53,310 bases of DNA from an uncultured Eubacteriales bacterium (GTDB taxonomy: Bacteria > Bacillota > Clostridia > Christensenellales > CAG-138), in NCBI GenBank assembly GCA_900549955.1, contig URQH01000009.1:1-53310 (forward strand), in the 5' to 3' direction. Shown here piece after piece: positions 32,906-42,015 of the stretch; the first letter of the stretch is position 1, and every line of letters begins with the position of its first letter. The notes below the pieces were generated by a model that was not told where the DNA came from, searched no databases, and saw only the letters and a list, made by a program, of their open reading frames with translations. Made by a program: the position numbers and the translations under genes.

Positions 32906-33435
32906 AGCGCCGGCGCTGGAAACCCCTTTTGCGGTTGCTGGCCGCGCTGCTCGTGGCGGGCCTGTGTTCGGCGTGCGTACACGTGGAGCCGGAACTGGTG
33001 GGCACCCCCACGCCGCCGGCGTCTCCGACGCCGGAGCCGGACCCGTTCCAGTTGGAGCTTACGGCCGCGCCCGTCGAGACGGACCAGCTGGGCAAGCGCA
33101 TCGAGACGGAAGACCACTACTTCCGCTATTACCTGTCCTTTGGCGACCTGCGCGTATACGAATACGGCACGGGCACGTTCCTCGACGGCGTGTGCGTCAA
33201 CGCGTATCCGCTGCCGCTGGACGGCGTGGTGCACATCGTCTATTACAGCGAGGACGGCCGCGTGTGCGGTACCGGCCAGATCCACAACGCCGAGGGCGGC
33301 ACGGTGCTCCAAAGCGGCAGCAACGCCATCTATGCAGAGATTTTAACCGATATCAGCGTGCAGGACATGGATTTTGTGCTGGAGGTGGAGACGCAGTTCC
33401 AGCCGGTTGTGGACGCTGCTGACCAAAACGGATAA
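32902..33435 (+). CDS. Small lipoprotein of unknown function
   Basis: This 177-residue protein begins with an Arg/Lys-rich signal peptide (MKRRRWKPLLRLLAALLVAG) and lipobox CSAC. A Pro/Thr linker (TPTPPASPTPEPDP) and a beta-rich mature domain follow, with no motif I recognise. Its start overlaps the pncB stop (ATGA), so it is co-translated, but nothing suggests a role in NAD metabolism. It could be a conserved family restricted to this group of bacteria. Confidence 0.7.
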   Translation: MKRRRWKPLLRLLAALLVAGLCSACVHVEPELVGTPTPPASPTPEPDPFQLELTAAPVETDQLGKRIETEDHYFRYYLSFGDLRVYEYGTGTFLDGVCVNAYPLPLDGVVHIVYYSEDGRVCGTGQIHNAEGGTVLQSGSNAIYAEILTDISVQDMDFVLEVETQFQPVVDAADQNG

Positions 33436-33459
33436 CGACATAAGGGGAGGGAAGCGAAC

Positions 33460-34083
33460 ATGAAAGTTCTGTTACTCAACGGCAGTCCGCATGCGAACGG
33501 CTGCACGCGCGCCGCGCTGGCGGAGGTGGAGCGGGCGCTTCAGGCCGAGGGCGTGGAGACGGAGTGCCTGCACGTGGCTGCAAAGCCGGTCCGCGGCTGC
33601 ATCGGCTGCGGCGGGTGCGCCAAGACGCACCGCTGCGTGTTTGGCGACGACGCCGTCAATGCGTGTATCGGCGCGCTGGCGCAGGCGGACGGGCTCGTGG
33701 TCGGCTCGCCGGTGTACTATGCGTCGCCAAACGGCACGGTGCTCAGCCTGCTTGACCGCGTGTTTTATGCGGGCGGCTGCTATGCGGCGCACAAACCGGC
33801 CGCCGCTGTCGTGTCCGCGCGGCGCGGCGGGACGACGGCCGCGCTGGACGTGCTGACGAAGTACTTTACCATCTCGCAGATGCCCGTGGTCTCTTCCACA
33901 TACTGGCCGATGGTGCACGGCAACCGCCCGGAAGAGGCGGCGGCCGACCTGGAGGGCCTGCAGACCATGCGCAACCTGGGGCGCAACATGGCCTATCTGT
34001 TGCGCTGCATCGAGGCGGGGCGGCAGGCCGGTGTGCGCGCGCCGGAGGCGGAGCGTGCGTGCCGCACCAATTTCATCCGCTGA
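33460..34083 (+). CDS. Flavodoxin-like NAD(P)H-dependent oxidoreductase
   Basis: This 207-residue flavodoxin-fold reductase has the FMN phosphate-binding loop LLNGSPHANGCTRAAL at the N-terminus. A Cys-rich motif, RGCIGCGGCAKTHRC, is typical of this subgroup, and GSPVYYASPNGTVLSLLDR binds the flavin ring. Known relatives (WrbA/IsrF-like) reduce quinones, iron or nitro compounds; the substrate is not predictable. AAGGGGAGGGAAGCGAAC gives a strong start. Confidence 0.82.
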   Translation: MKVLLLNGSPHANGCTRAALAEVERALQAEGVETECLHVAAKPVRGCIGCGGCAKTHRCVFGDDAVNACIGALAQADGLVVGSPVYYASPNGTVLSLLDRVFYAGGCYAAHKPAAAVVSARRGGTTAALDVLTKYFTISQMPVVSSTYWPMVHGNRPEEAAADLEGLQTMRNLGRNMAYLLRCIEAGRQAGVRAPEAERACRTNFIR

Positions 34084-34191
34084 AGGTTCCGGCTTGCGCG
34101 CGGCTGCATGGCGGCTTGCGTACGAGCCGGATTTGTCTGTCTGATCGGAAACACCTTTTCACTTTACACGAAACTGCCTTTGGAACAACGT

Positions 34192-35157
34192 ATGGGAATG
34201 CAACTGTCTGTCATCGGCTGCGGCCGCTGGGGCTCTTTGATCGCGTGGTATCTCGACCGGCTGGGGCACGACGTCGCGCTCTATGGCCGCGCCTCTTCGC
34301 CGCGCATGCAGCGCTTTCTGGCCGAGCGCCGGAACGACCTGCTCGAATTGCCGCCCTCCGTACGGCTCACCACGTCGCTGGAGGACGTCTGCCGGGCGGA
34401 GACGGTCGTCGTGTCCATCGGCGTGCAGGGGCTGCGCGGCCTGATGGACGAGCTGTGTCCGCTGCGGCTCTCGGGCCGGACGTTTGTACTGTGCATGAAG
34501 GGGCTGGAGGCGGACACCGCGCTGCGCCCGTCCGAAATCGCCGCGCAGGCGCTGGGCGGAGCAAACGCCGTGGCCGTGTGGCTGGGGCCGGGCCACGTGC
34601 AGGAGTTTTACCGCGGCAACCCGAACTGCATGGTGATCGACAGCGCGGACGAGGCCGTGAAGCAGCGGCTGGTCGCGGCGTTTTCGAGCGAGTTGATCCG
34701 CTTTTATTATGGCGCCGACCTCATTGGCAATGAGATCGGCGCGGCGTCGAAAAACGTGGTCGGCATTGCGGCGGGGATGCTGGATGCGCTGGGGCTTGGC
34801 ACGCTCAAGGGCGCGCTCATGTCACGCGGCACGCGCGAGATCGCCCGGTTGATCGAGGCGCTGGGCGGCAACGGCCTGTCGGCATACGGCCTGTGCCACC
34901 TGGGCGACTATGAGGCGACCGTGTTTTCGCCCCACAGTCACAACCGTCAGTTTGGCGAGGCGTTTGTGCGTGGCGAGCCGTATACGGCGCTGGCCGAGGG
35001 CAGCCAAACTGTCCGTGCGCTGCGCCTGCTCGAGGCGCGCACGGGGGTGGAGCTGCCCATTTGCCGCATGGTGTACGAGATCTTATATGAGGCGCGGGAC
35101 CCGCGCGATGCGCTTGGCACGTTGCTCACGGGGCGCAGCCTCAAGCGGGAGTTCTGA
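34192..35157 (+). CDS. gpsA: NAD(P)-dependent glycerol-3-phosphate dehydrogenase
   Basis: This reduces dihydroxyacetone phosphate to sn-glycerol-3-phosphate for phospholipid synthesis. The 321-residue protein has the dinucleotide motif VIGCGRWGSLIAWYLDRLGH and GPGHVQEFYRGNP. The catalytic Lys is in NEIGAASKNVVGIAAGM, followed by LGTLKGALMSRGTREIARLI. FSPHSHNRQFGE replaces the more usual substrate-binding segment, so it is a somewhat divergent GpsA. ATG 34192 is chosen by family start; only TGGA precedes it, and ATG 34198 is possible. The gene converges on ansA with a 14-nt gap and no clear terminator. Confidence 0.82.
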   Translation: MGMQLSVIGCGRWGSLIAWYLDRLGHDVALYGRASSPRMQRFLAERRNDLLELPPSVRLTTSLEDVCRAETVVVSIGVQGLRGLMDELCPLRLSGRTFVLCMKGLEADTALRPSEIAAQALGGANAVAVWLGPGHVQEFYRGNPNCMVIDSADEAVKQRLVAAFSSELIRFYYGADLIGNEIGAASKNVVGIAAGMLDALGLGTLKGALMSRGTREIARLIEALGGNGLSAYGLCHLGDYEATVFSPHSHNRQFGEAFVRGEPYTALAEGSQTVRALRLLEARTGVELPICRMVYEILYEARDPRDALGTLLTGRSLKREF

Positions 35158-35171
35158 CGGGCGCAGGGTCG

Positions 35172-36179
35172 TCACGCGTCCCATGCGCCGGGATACAGGA
35201 TGTCGTGCGCCACGGGCGCATAGAACAGCCGCCGGATCTGTCCGCGCTCCTGCGTCTGCCCGAGGATCCACATCAGCTTGGTGACGACCGCTTCGGTCGT
35301 CATGTCGTAGGCCTCCAGCACGCCGGGCACGCCCTTGAGCCGGTACCCCACGCGGTAGACGCCGATGTCGCTGCCCTCGTTGGGAACCTGTGTCGTCATG
35401 ACGATCGTCTTGCCGCGTGCCGCCGCGTCCAGGATGCACTCGGAAAATCCGCCGGCCGTAGGCACGCCGCCCACGCCGTAGCTTTCGACGATCACGGCGT
35501 CGCTGCGTTCGAGCAGGAAGCGAAGCTGCGCCGCATCCGTGCCAGGGATGAGCTTGAGCAGCGATACGTGCCCGCCGAGCGCGTCTGCAAACAGGGGGCG
35601 CTCCAGCTTTGGCTCCCGAATGTACGACAGCAGGTGCCCGTCGGAAAGGGCGGCGAGATCCGGGTAGTTGACGCTGGCGAATGCGTGGAAGCTCTTGGTG
35701 CGCACCTTGCGGGCGCGCGTGCCGAGGATGACGCGCCCGTCGAACACGATCTGCACGCCGCTGGCCACGTCCGCGCACGCATAGCGGAACGCGTCGAGCA
35801 GGTTGGTGCGCGAATCGGTGATTTCGCGGTCGATGGGCTTTTGCGCGCCGGTGAGCACGATGGGCTTTGGCGATTGCTGGATGAGATAGGAAAGCGCCGC
35901 GGCGGTGTACGCCATGGTATCCGTGCCGTGCAGGATCACAAATCCGTCGCACGCGTCGTACCGCGCGCGGATGGCGCGCGCTACCTTTAGCCAGTGCGCG
36001 GGCGTCATGTCCGTGCTGTCGATGCGGCACACCTCGACCGGTTCCACGTCGCAAAGCGCGCCCAGCGCGGGCAGCAGGCGGAGGATGTCCGCCGAGCCCA
36101 GCGTGGGCGTCAGTCCGTCGCCGGCGGCCTGCGAGGCGATCGTGCCGCCGGTGGTAATCATGCAGATGCGTTTTTTCAT
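35172..36179 (-). CDS. ansA: L-asparaginase (type I, cytoplasmic)
   Basis: This hydrolyses asparagine to aspartate and ammonia. The 335-residue protein has both catalytic triads of the family: TTGGTIAS near the N-terminus (first Thr) and LHGTDTMAYTAAALSY (second Thr-Asp), with TGAQKPIDRE supplying the Lys region. There is no signal peptide, so it is the cytoplasmic AnsA type. ATG 36179 has GGAGGGAC upstream on the minus strand. The longer frame to 36257 has no support. Confidence 0.9.
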   Translation of the reverse strand: MKKRICMITTGGTIASQAAGDGLTPTLGSADILRLLPALGALCDVEPVEVCRIDSTDMTPAHWLKVARAIRARYDACDGFVILHGTDTMAYTAAALSYLIQQSPKPIVLTGAQKPIDREITDSRTNLLDAFRYACADVASGVQIVFDGRVILGTRARKVRTKSFHAFASVNYPDLAALSDGHLLSYIREPKLERPLFADALGGHVSLLKLIPGTDAAQLRFLLERSDAVIVESYGVGGVPTAGGFSECILDAAARGKTIVMTTQVPNEGSDIGVYRVGYRLKGVPGVLEAYDMTTEAVVTKLMWILGQTQERGQIRRLFYAPVAHDILYPGAWDA

Positions 36180-36297
36180 AGTCCCTCCGGATGTCCTTGC
36201 GCGCGGCGCCGGTGCGCCGCGCAGGATTAGCATACCACGCGGCGGCCGCTCTGACAACCGTGCCGCCTTTTTGTATGCGTTCTGAACGGGCGTTTGG

Positions 36298-36326
36298 TTG
36301 ACATCCCGTTGGCGGGTAGATATAAT
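36298..36326 (+). promoter_or_regulatory. Consensus promoter of ktrB-ktrA
   Basis: TTGACA (36298-36303), a 17-nt spacer and TATAAT (36321-36326), a full consensus match. The leader to the TTG start is only about 47 nt, too short for a c-di-AMP riboswitch. Confidence 0.92.
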
Positions 36327-36379
36327 GGGATATCATCGCGCACCGTCCGCTGCGCCGTGTGTTCAGGAGGTTTTTTTCG

Positions 36380-37735
36380 TTGAAAGGCCATGCAATCCGG
36401 CGGCTTTCGCCCGCGCAGATCGTGATCGTGGGCTTTTTGCTGCTGATTCTGGCGGGCGCCGGGCTGTTGTCGCTGCCCATCGCCACGCGCACGCGGGAGG
36501 CGACGCCGTTTTTCGACGCGCTGTTTACGGCCACGTCCGCCACGTGCGTGACGGGGCTGGTCGTGCGCGACACAGCCTCCCACTGGTCCGGCTTTGGGCA
36601 GGCGGTCATCCTGTGCCTGATCCAGATCGGCGGCATGGGCGTGGTGACCATGGCGATCGCCGTCTCGCTGTTTACCGGCAGGCGGATCGGCATCGGCCAG
36701 CGCTATTTGATGCAGGAGTCCATCTCCGCGCCGCAGGTCGGCGGGATCGTGCGCATGACCGGGTTCATCCTGCGCGCGACGGTGCTGCTGGAGCTGTGCG
36801 GCGCGGCGCTGTTGGCGCTGCGCTTCTGCACCATGCCCGAGATCGGCTTTTTCCGCGGGCTGTGGTACGGCCTGTTCCACTCTGTTTCCGCGTTTTGCAA
36901 CGCCGGCTTCGACCTGATGGGCACGCCGGACGCCCCATTCCAGTCGCTGGTCGGGTTTTCGGGCGACGTGCTGATCAACGTCGTCGTGATGCTGCTCATC
37001 GTGGTGGGCGGCCTCGGCTTTTTCGTGTGGGACGATTTGCGCACAAACCGCTTCCACGTGCGTGCGTGGCGGTTGCACACCAAGCTCGTGCTGCTGGCGA
37101 CGGCGGGCCTCATCGTGCTGCCCGCGCTGTTCTTTGCACTGTACGAGTTCGGCCAGCCCGCGTGGGCGGGCCTGACGCCGGGGGAGCGCGCGCTGGCCGG
37201 GGCGTTCCAGTCGGTTACCCCGCGTACGGCGGGCTTCAATACCGTCGATCTTACCAGGCTGTCGGGCGTGTCCGTGCTGCTGATGATCCCGCTCATGCTC
37301 ATCGGCGGTTCACCGGGCTCGACGGCGGGCGGCGTCAAGACCACGACGTTCGTGGCGCTGCTGCTCTCGGTGCGCGCGGCGTTTCGCCGCAAGGAGAGCG
37401 TGCAGTGCTTTGGCCGGCGGCTGCAGGGGGACGCGCTGCGCAACGCGGCCGCGCTGGCGATGCTGTACCTGCTGCTGTTTTTCCTCAGCGGCGTGCTGCT
37501 CTGCTGCGTGGATGGCGTGACGGTACGGGACGCGCTGTTTGAAACGGCCTCCGCAATCGGTACGGTCGGCCTTTCCATGGGCATCACGCCACAGTTGAGC
37601 CGGATTTCGCAGTTTGCGCTGATTCTGCTCATGTACTTTGGCCGCGTGGGCGGGTTGACGCTGCTGTATGCGGTGGCGGGTGTACAGGCCGTGGTGCCGG
37701 CGCAGGCGCCGCAGGAGCGGGTGACCATCGGCTGA
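36380..37735 (+). CDS. ktrB: Potassium uptake membrane subunit (KtrB/TrkH family)
   Basis: This 451-residue integral membrane protein has four pore repeats. The selectivity loops are visible as TATSATCVTGLVV, SVSAFCNAGFDLMG, SVTPRTAGFNTVD and ASAIGTVGLSMG, each with the conserved Gly. A short cytoplasmic N-terminus (MKGHAIRRLSPAQ) and the length match KtrB rather than the longer TrkH. The start is TTG 36380, placed 9 nt after a perfect AGGAGG (36365-36370). GTG 36359 is in frame but lies before that site. It works with the KtrA subunit encoded next. Confidence 0.9.
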   Translation: MKGHAIRRLSPAQIVIVGFLLLILAGAGLLSLPIATRTREATPFFDALFTATSATCVTGLVVRDTASHWSGFGQAVILCLIQIGGMGVVTMAIAVSLFTGRRIGIGQRYLMQESISAPQVGGIVRMTGFILRATVLLELCGAALLALRFCTMPEIGFFRGLWYGLFHSVSAFCNAGFDLMGTPDAPFQSLVGFSGDVLINVVVMLLIVVGGLGFFVWDDLRTNRFHVRAWRLHTKLVLLATAGLIVLPALFFALYEFGQPAWAGLTPGERALAGAFQSVTPRTAGFNTVDLTRLSGVSVLLMIPLMLIGGSPGSTAGGVKTTTFVALLLSVRAAFRRKESVQCFGRRLQGDALRNAAALAMLYLLLFFLSGVLLCCVDGVTVRDALFETASAIGTVGLSMGITPQLSRISQFALILLMYFGRVGGLTLLYAVAGVQAVVPAQAPQERVTIG

Positions 37736-37769
37736 CGGAAACGCCGGCCGGGAAAAGGAGTGGTATCAC

Positions 37770-38426
37770 ATGGGAAAGAAAAAGTCGATTTTGCTCGTGG
37801 GCGCCGGCCGGTTCGGGCGGCACATGGCGATGAAGCTGCAGGAGCTGGGGCACGAGGTCTGGGCCGTGGATCAGAGCGAGGAGCGCGTGAACGACCTGCT
37901 GCCGTATGTGACGAACGCGCAGATCGGGGATACGTGCAGCGAGGCCTTCATCGGTTCGCTGGGCGTGCGCGATTTCGACGTCTGCGTGGTCACCATTGGC
38001 GACGAGTTCCAAAGCTCGCTCGAGACGACCGCGCTGCTCAAGGAGTGCGGTGCGAAATTCGTGGTCGCCCGCGCCAGCCGCGAGGTGCACGCCAAGTTTC
38101 TGCTGCGAAACGGCGCCGATGAGGTCGTGTACCCGGAAAAGGAGATGGCCATCCGCGCCGCGGTGCGCTACAGCTCGGAGAACGTGTTCGACTACATCCG
38201 CCTGAACGACGAATACTCCATCTATGAAACGGCGGTGCCGGAGGGGTGGATCGGGCGCTCCATCATCGACCTGGGCGTGCGGCAGAAGCACCACATCAAC
38301 ATCCTGGCCATCAAGCGAGACGACGCGCTCGAACCGTTGCCGCGTCCGGACTATATGTTCCGGCAGGGAGACCGCATCCTGATCCTCGGCGCGAACCGGG
38401 ACATTCGCAAGTTTATCGACTTTTAA
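37770..38426 (+). CDS. ktrA: Potassium uptake regulatory subunit (KtrA/TrkA family)
   Basis: This 218-residue cytoplasmic RCK protein has an N-terminal RCK_N Rossmann domain (LLVGAGRFGRHMAMKLQELG, then GDTCSEAF and VVTIGDEFQSSLETTALLK). A C-terminal RCK_C domain (about 140-218, ending GDRILILGANRDIRKFIDF) follows. KtrA gates KtrB in response to nucleotides. Its single N-C unit fits the Ktr rather than the double-length Trk type. AAAAGGAG precedes the start, 34 nt after ktrB. Confidence 0.92.
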   Translation: MGKKKSILLVGAGRFGRHMAMKLQELGHEVWAVDQSEERVNDLLPYVTNAQIGDTCSEAFIGSLGVRDFDVCVVTIGDEFQSSLETTALLKECGAKFVVARASREVHAKFLLRNGADEVVYPEKEMAIRAAVRYSSENVFDYIRLNDEYSIYETAVPEGWIGRSIIDLGVRQKHHINILAIKRDDALEPLPRPDYMFRQGDRILILGANRDIRKFIDF

Positions 38427-38512
38427 GCGGTGAAGCGCTCGCTTTTACATTTCCCACATCGGGGAGGCGGGCGCGCCGCGCCTACATAACGGCAGGAGAG
38501 GAGAAAAGGTCG

Positions 38513-39190
38513 ATGCGTTACGAGATCACAGGCGGGGCGTTCCCCGTCGTCATCTGCAACCTGGAGGACGGCGAGCAGATGATCACCGAAAAAGGTTCCA
38601 TGGTATGGATGACGTCGAATTTGCAGATGGAGACGCACGGGGGCGGCATTGGCAAGATGTTCTCCAAGGCGTTTTCCGGCGAGAGCATGTTCCAGAACGT
38701 CTACACGGCGCGCGGCGCGGGGATGATCGCGTTTGGCTCCAGCTTCCCGGGCAAGATCCTCGCAGTCGAGATCGGGCCGGGGCGGGAGCTGGTTGTGCAG
38801 AAGAACGCCTTCCTTGCCGCGGAGAACGGCGTGGAACTGTCCATTCACTTCAACAAAAAACTCGGCGTCGGCTTTTTCGGCGGCGAAGGCTTCATCATGC
38901 AGCGGTTGTCGGGCTGCGGCATCGCGTTTCTGGAGATCGACGGCGAACTGGTCGAGTACACGCTTGCCGCCGGCCAGCAGATGATTGTGGACACGGGCAA
39001 CGTCGCGGGATTTGAGCCGGGCGTTTCCATCGAGATCCGGCAGGTGCCGGGCATAAAGAACAAGATCTTGGGCGGCGAGGGCCTGTTCAACACCGTGCTG
39101 ACCGGTCCCGGTCGCATTTTGCTGCAGACCATGCCGATCAGCAACGTTGCCATGGCGATCCGCCCCTTCATTCCCACGGGCAACGGCTGA
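38513..39190 (+). CDS. AIM24/TIGR00266-family protein
   Basis: This 225-residue beta-rich protein of the AIM24 family has MVWMTSNLQMETHGGGIGKM, FSGESMFQNVYTA, GFFGGEGFIMQRLSG and GEGLFNTVLTGPGRILLQT, in the usual order. The family is widespread in bacteria and mitochondria; its molecular function is unknown. GGAGAGGAGAAAAGG precedes ATG 38513. It has its own strong terminator. Confidence 0.85.
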   Translation: MRYEITGGAFPVVICNLEDGEQMITEKGSMVWMTSNLQMETHGGGIGKMFSKAFSGESMFQNVYTARGAGMIAFGSSFPGKILAVEIGPGRELVVQKNAFLAAENGVELSIHFNKKLGVGFFGGEGFIMQRLSGCGIAFLEIDGELVEYTLAAGQQMIVDTGNVAGFEPGVSIEIRQVPGIKNKILGGEGLFNTVLTGPGRILLQTMPISNVAMAIRPFIPTGNG

Positions 39191-39230
39191 GCCATGCCTT
39201 GCCGCGGCGTGGCAGACCGAACGGGAGAAG

Positions 39231-39258
39231 AGAGCCGCTCGAACGAGGGGCTCTTTTT
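39231..39258 (+). terminator. Rho-independent terminator
   Basis: AGAGCC (39231-39236) pairs with GGCTCT (39249-39254). CTCG/CGAG continues the stem inside after one mismatch, and TTTTT follows. Confidence 0.85.
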
Positions 39259-39284
39259 GACGCCCGTTTGCACGGCGGCGTGCT

Positions 39285-39313
39285 TTGCATTGCCGCCCAA
39301 ACCGTGCTACAAT
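39285..39313 (+). promoter_or_regulatory. Promoter of rarA
   Basis: TTGCAT (39285-39290), a 17-nt spacer and TACAAT (39308-39313), giving a leader of about 38 nt before ATG 39358. Confidence 0.7.
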
Positions 39314-39357
39314 ACTATCGACAACGGGCGCGGCAAATGCCGCACAGGAGGGAGAAC

Positions 39358-40692
39358 ATGGAGCAGGGGACGCTGTTTGAGGACCGCGGGGCGCAGCAGC
39401 CGCTGGCGGCCCGCCTGCGGCCGCGGACGCTGGAGGAGTATGTCGGGCAGACGCACCTGCTCGGCGAGGGCAAGGTGCTGCGGCGGCTGATCGAGAGCGA
39501 CCAGATCTCTTCCATGATCTTCTGGGGCCCGCCGGGCGTGGGCAAGACGACGCTGGCGCGCATCATCGCCCGGACGACCCGCGCCACGTTTATCGATTTT
39601 TCAGCCGTCACGAGCGGCATCCGGGAGATCCGCGCGGTCATGACCCGCGCCGAGGAGAACCAGCGCTTTGGCGAGAAGACCATCGTATTTGTAGACGAGA
39701 TCCACCGTTTCAACAAGGCGCAGCAGGATGCGTTTTTGCCGTTTGTGGAAAAGGGGAGCATCATTCTCATTGGCGCGACCACGGAGAACCCGTCGTTTGA
39801 GATCAACGGCGCGCTGCTGTCGCGGTGCAAGGTGTTCGTGCTGCAGGCACTCACGACGGAGGAGCTGGCGTCGCTGCTGGCGCGCGCGCTGCGGGATGAG
39901 CGCGGCTTTGGCGGGCAGCAGGTGCACATGCCGGACGAGCTGCTGACCGCGACGGCCACCTTCGCCAATGGCGATGCGCGCACCGCGCTGTCCACGCTCG
40001 AGATGCTCGTGCTCAATGGCAAAATGGAGGCCGACGGCAGCGTGACGGTGACGCCGGAGACGTTTGAACAGTGCACCTCCCGCCGCTCCCTGCTCTATGA
40101 CAAGGGCGGCGAGGAGCACTACAACCTGATTTCCGCGCTGCACAAATCCATGCGCAACTCGGATCCCGACGCGGCGGTCTACTGGCTGGCGCGCATGCTC
40201 GAGGCTGGGGAGGACCCGCTGTATGTGGCCCGCCGCGTGGTGCGGTTTGCAAGCGAGGACGTGGGCCTCGCCGATCCGCGCGCGCTGGAGCTTGCGGTCG
40301 CGGCGTACCAGGCGTGCCATTTCATCGGCATGCCGGAGTGCACCGTGCACCTGACGCAGGCGGTGGTGTACCTCTCTATGGCGCCAAAGTCCAACGCGCT
40401 GTATATGGCGTACGAGCAGGCCAAGCGCGACGCAGTGCGCCAGCTGGCCGAGCCGGTGCCGTTGCACATCCGCAACGCGCCGACGCGGCTGATGAAAGAG
40501 CTGGACTACGGCAAGGGCTACCAGTATGCCCACGACGCGCCCCAAAAGCTGACGAGCATGCAGTGCCTGCCCGATTCGCTCGTGGGGCGTGCGTATTACC
40601 GCCCAACCGAGCAGGGGCTGGAGGCCAAATACCGTGAACGGCTGCAGCAGATCAAGGCGTGGAAGCGGCAGCACCGGGACGGGCAACCGTAA
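39358..40692 (+). CDS. rarA: Replication-associated recombination protein A (RarA/MgsA)
   Basis: This is an AAA+ ATPase of the clamp-loader/WRNIP1 group, acting at stalled replication forks; 444 residues. RLRPRTLEEYVGQTHLLGEG opens the protein. Walker A is GPPGVGKTT, Walker B is IVFVDEIHRF and sensor 1 is IGATTENPS. The C-terminal tetramerisation part has YDKGGEEHYNLISALHKS and YWLARMLEAGEDP, which are diagnostic. AGGAGGGAGAAC gives the start. Confidence 0.95.
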   Translation: MEQGTLFEDRGAQQPLAARLRPRTLEEYVGQTHLLGEGKVLRRLIESDQISSMIFWGPPGVGKTTLARIIARTTRATFIDFSAVTSGIREIRAVMTRAEENQRFGEKTIVFVDEIHRFNKAQQDAFLPFVEKGSIILIGATTENPSFEINGALLSRCKVFVLQALTTEELASLLARALRDERGFGGQQVHMPDELLTATATFANGDARTALSTLEMLVLNGKMEADGSVTVTPETFEQCTSRRSLLYDKGGEEHYNLISALHKSMRNSDPDAAVYWLARMLEAGEDPLYVARRVVRFASEDVGLADPRALELAVAAYQACHFIGMPECTVHLTQAVVYLSMAPKSNALYMAYEQAKRDAVRQLAEPVPLHIRNAPTRLMKELDYGKGYQYAHDAPQKLTSMQCLPDSLVGRAYYRPTEQGLEAKYRERLQQIKAWKRQHRDGQP

Positions 40693-40712
40693 CCGGCGGG
40701 ACGGAGGACGTG

Positions 40713-40988
40713 ATGGACGGGCTGTGGACGCCGGCGTCGTATGCTTTGGCTGCATGGAACCTCGCCGTGGCGCTGCTGTATGGTTGGGACAAGCGGCTGG
40801 CCGTGCGTGGCCGGCGGCGCGTGCCGGAGGCCACGCTGCTGGTGGCCGCGGGGTTGTTTGCCGCGCCGGGCGCGGTGCTGGGCATGTATCTGTTCCGGCA
40901 CAAGACGAAAAAGGCGCTGTTCCGCTTTGGCGTGCCCGCGCTGCTGCTGTGCCAGCTCCTGGCGGCGTATGCGCTGCTAAGGGACTGA
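40713..40988 (+). CDS. DUF1294-family small membrane protein
   Basis: This 91-residue protein has about three predicted transmembrane segments. The family signature is visible: YGWDKRLAVRGRRRVPEATL, then GAVLGMYLFRHKTKKALFRF. Function is unknown. ACGGAGGACG precedes ATG 40713. It follows rarA closely and is probably co-transcribed. Confidence 0.8.
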   Translation: MDGLWTPASYALAAWNLAVALLYGWDKRLAVRGRRRVPEATLLVAAGLFAAPGAVLGMYLFRHKTKKALFRFGVPALLLCQLLAAYALLRD

Positions 40989-41092
40989 CCGCACGCGACT
41001 GAAGCGGACCTGGGAAGGCGACGGACCGGCAGGCACCGCAAAAAAACGCGCGCCGGCGCGCGAACGAGAGACGCCGGCAGAGGAGGATGGGT

Positions 41093-41905
41093 ATGCAAAA
41101 CGCATTGCTATGGGCCGCGGCGGGCACGGGCTTTACCTGCCTGATGACTGCGCTCGGCGCGGCGACGGTGTTTTTGCTTCGCAAGCGGATCGACCCGCGC
41201 ATCCAGCGGGTGGCGCTGGGCTTTGCGGCGGGCGTGATGATCGCCGCTTCGGTGTGGAGCCTGCTGATCCCCGCGATCGAGGAGGCGGAGGCGGCCGGAC
41301 AGCCCGGGTGGCTGCCGGCGTTCGGCGGGTTTGCGCTGGGCGTCGGGTTTTTGATGCTGCTCGACTCGCTGCTGCCGCACCTGCATCCCGGCGCGGCGCA
41401 GGCCGAGGGCGTGTCGGCTGCCTGGCGGCGCACGACGCTGCTGGTGCTGGCGGTGACGCTGCACAACATTCCGGAGGGCATGGCGGTCGGCCTGTCGTTT
41501 GCGCGCGCGGCGATGCCGGGCGGCGCGGCCGCGGCGGAGGGCGGCATGGCGCTGGTGGCCGGCGCGCTGGCGCTTTCCATCGGCATGGGCATTCAGAATT
41601 TCCCGGAGGGCGCGGCCATTTCGCTGCCGCTCAGGCAGGAGGGGCTCACGGCCGGGCGCGCATTCCTGTATGGTGCGGCCAGCGGCGTGGTGGAGCCGGT
41701 GGCAGGCATCCTCGTCGTGCTCCTGGCGCCCGTGATCGCGCCCGCGATGCCGTGGATGCTCTCGTTTGCCGCCGGGGCGATGCTGTATGTCGTCGTCGAG
41801 GAGCTGATCCCGGAGGCGCACCTGGGCGAGCATTCGCATGCGGGGACGCTGGGCGCGATGGCTGGCTTTGCGGTGATGATGGTGCTGGACGTGGCGCTTG
41901 GCTGA
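41093..41905 (+). CDS. ZIP-family metal transporter
   Basis: This 270-residue membrane protein for divalent metal (zinc-type) uptake has about eight transmembrane segments. The metal-binding helices carry LHNIPEGMAVGLSF and IQNFPEGAAISLPLR, matching the HNxPEG and xNxPEG motifs of ZupT-like proteins. Between them is an Ala/Gly-rich loop. ATG 41093 sits 6 nt after AGGAGG. ATG 41087 directly abuts that site and is less likely. Confidence 0.87.
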   Translation: MQNALLWAAAGTGFTCLMTALGAATVFLLRKRIDPRIQRVALGFAAGVMIAASVWSLLIPAIEEAEAAGQPGWLPAFGGFALGVGFLMLLDSLLPHLHPGAAQAEGVSAAWRRTTLLVLAVTLHNIPEGMAVGLSFARAAMPGGAAAAEGGMALVAGALALSIGMGIQNFPEGAAISLPLRQEGLTAGRAFLYGAASGVVEPVAGILVVLLAPVIAPAMPWMLSFAAGAMLYVVVEELIPEAHLGEHSHAGTLGAMAGFAVMMVLDVALG

Positions 41906-41931
41906 GGGCGGCCGGGGCGACAGAGAAGGAA

Positions 41932-41975
41932 GCGCGCGGGGCGCGCGGCCATGTTGGCCGCGCGCCCCGCGCTCG
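41932..41975. terminator. GC-rich hairpin between convergent genes
   Basis: GCGGGGCGCGCGGCC (41936-41950) pairs perfectly with 41956-41970 across the loop ATGTT. No T tract follows on either strand, so it is an atypical bidirectional terminator at best. Confidence 0.45.
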
Positions 41976-42015
41976 TCCCGGAACGCCCATCTGGAAACGC
42001 CGGGGCGGCACCATC

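Noticed and set aside
36250..36275. Terminator formed by GGCGG...CCGCC followed by TTTTT
   Set aside because: It would act on the plus strand, where no gene lies upstream (ansA is on the minus strand). The stem is short with a long loop.
36327..36379. c-di-AMP (ydaO-type) riboswitch before ktrB
   Set aside because: Such riboswitches often control ktr genes, but only about 47 nt separate the expected transcription start from the start codon.
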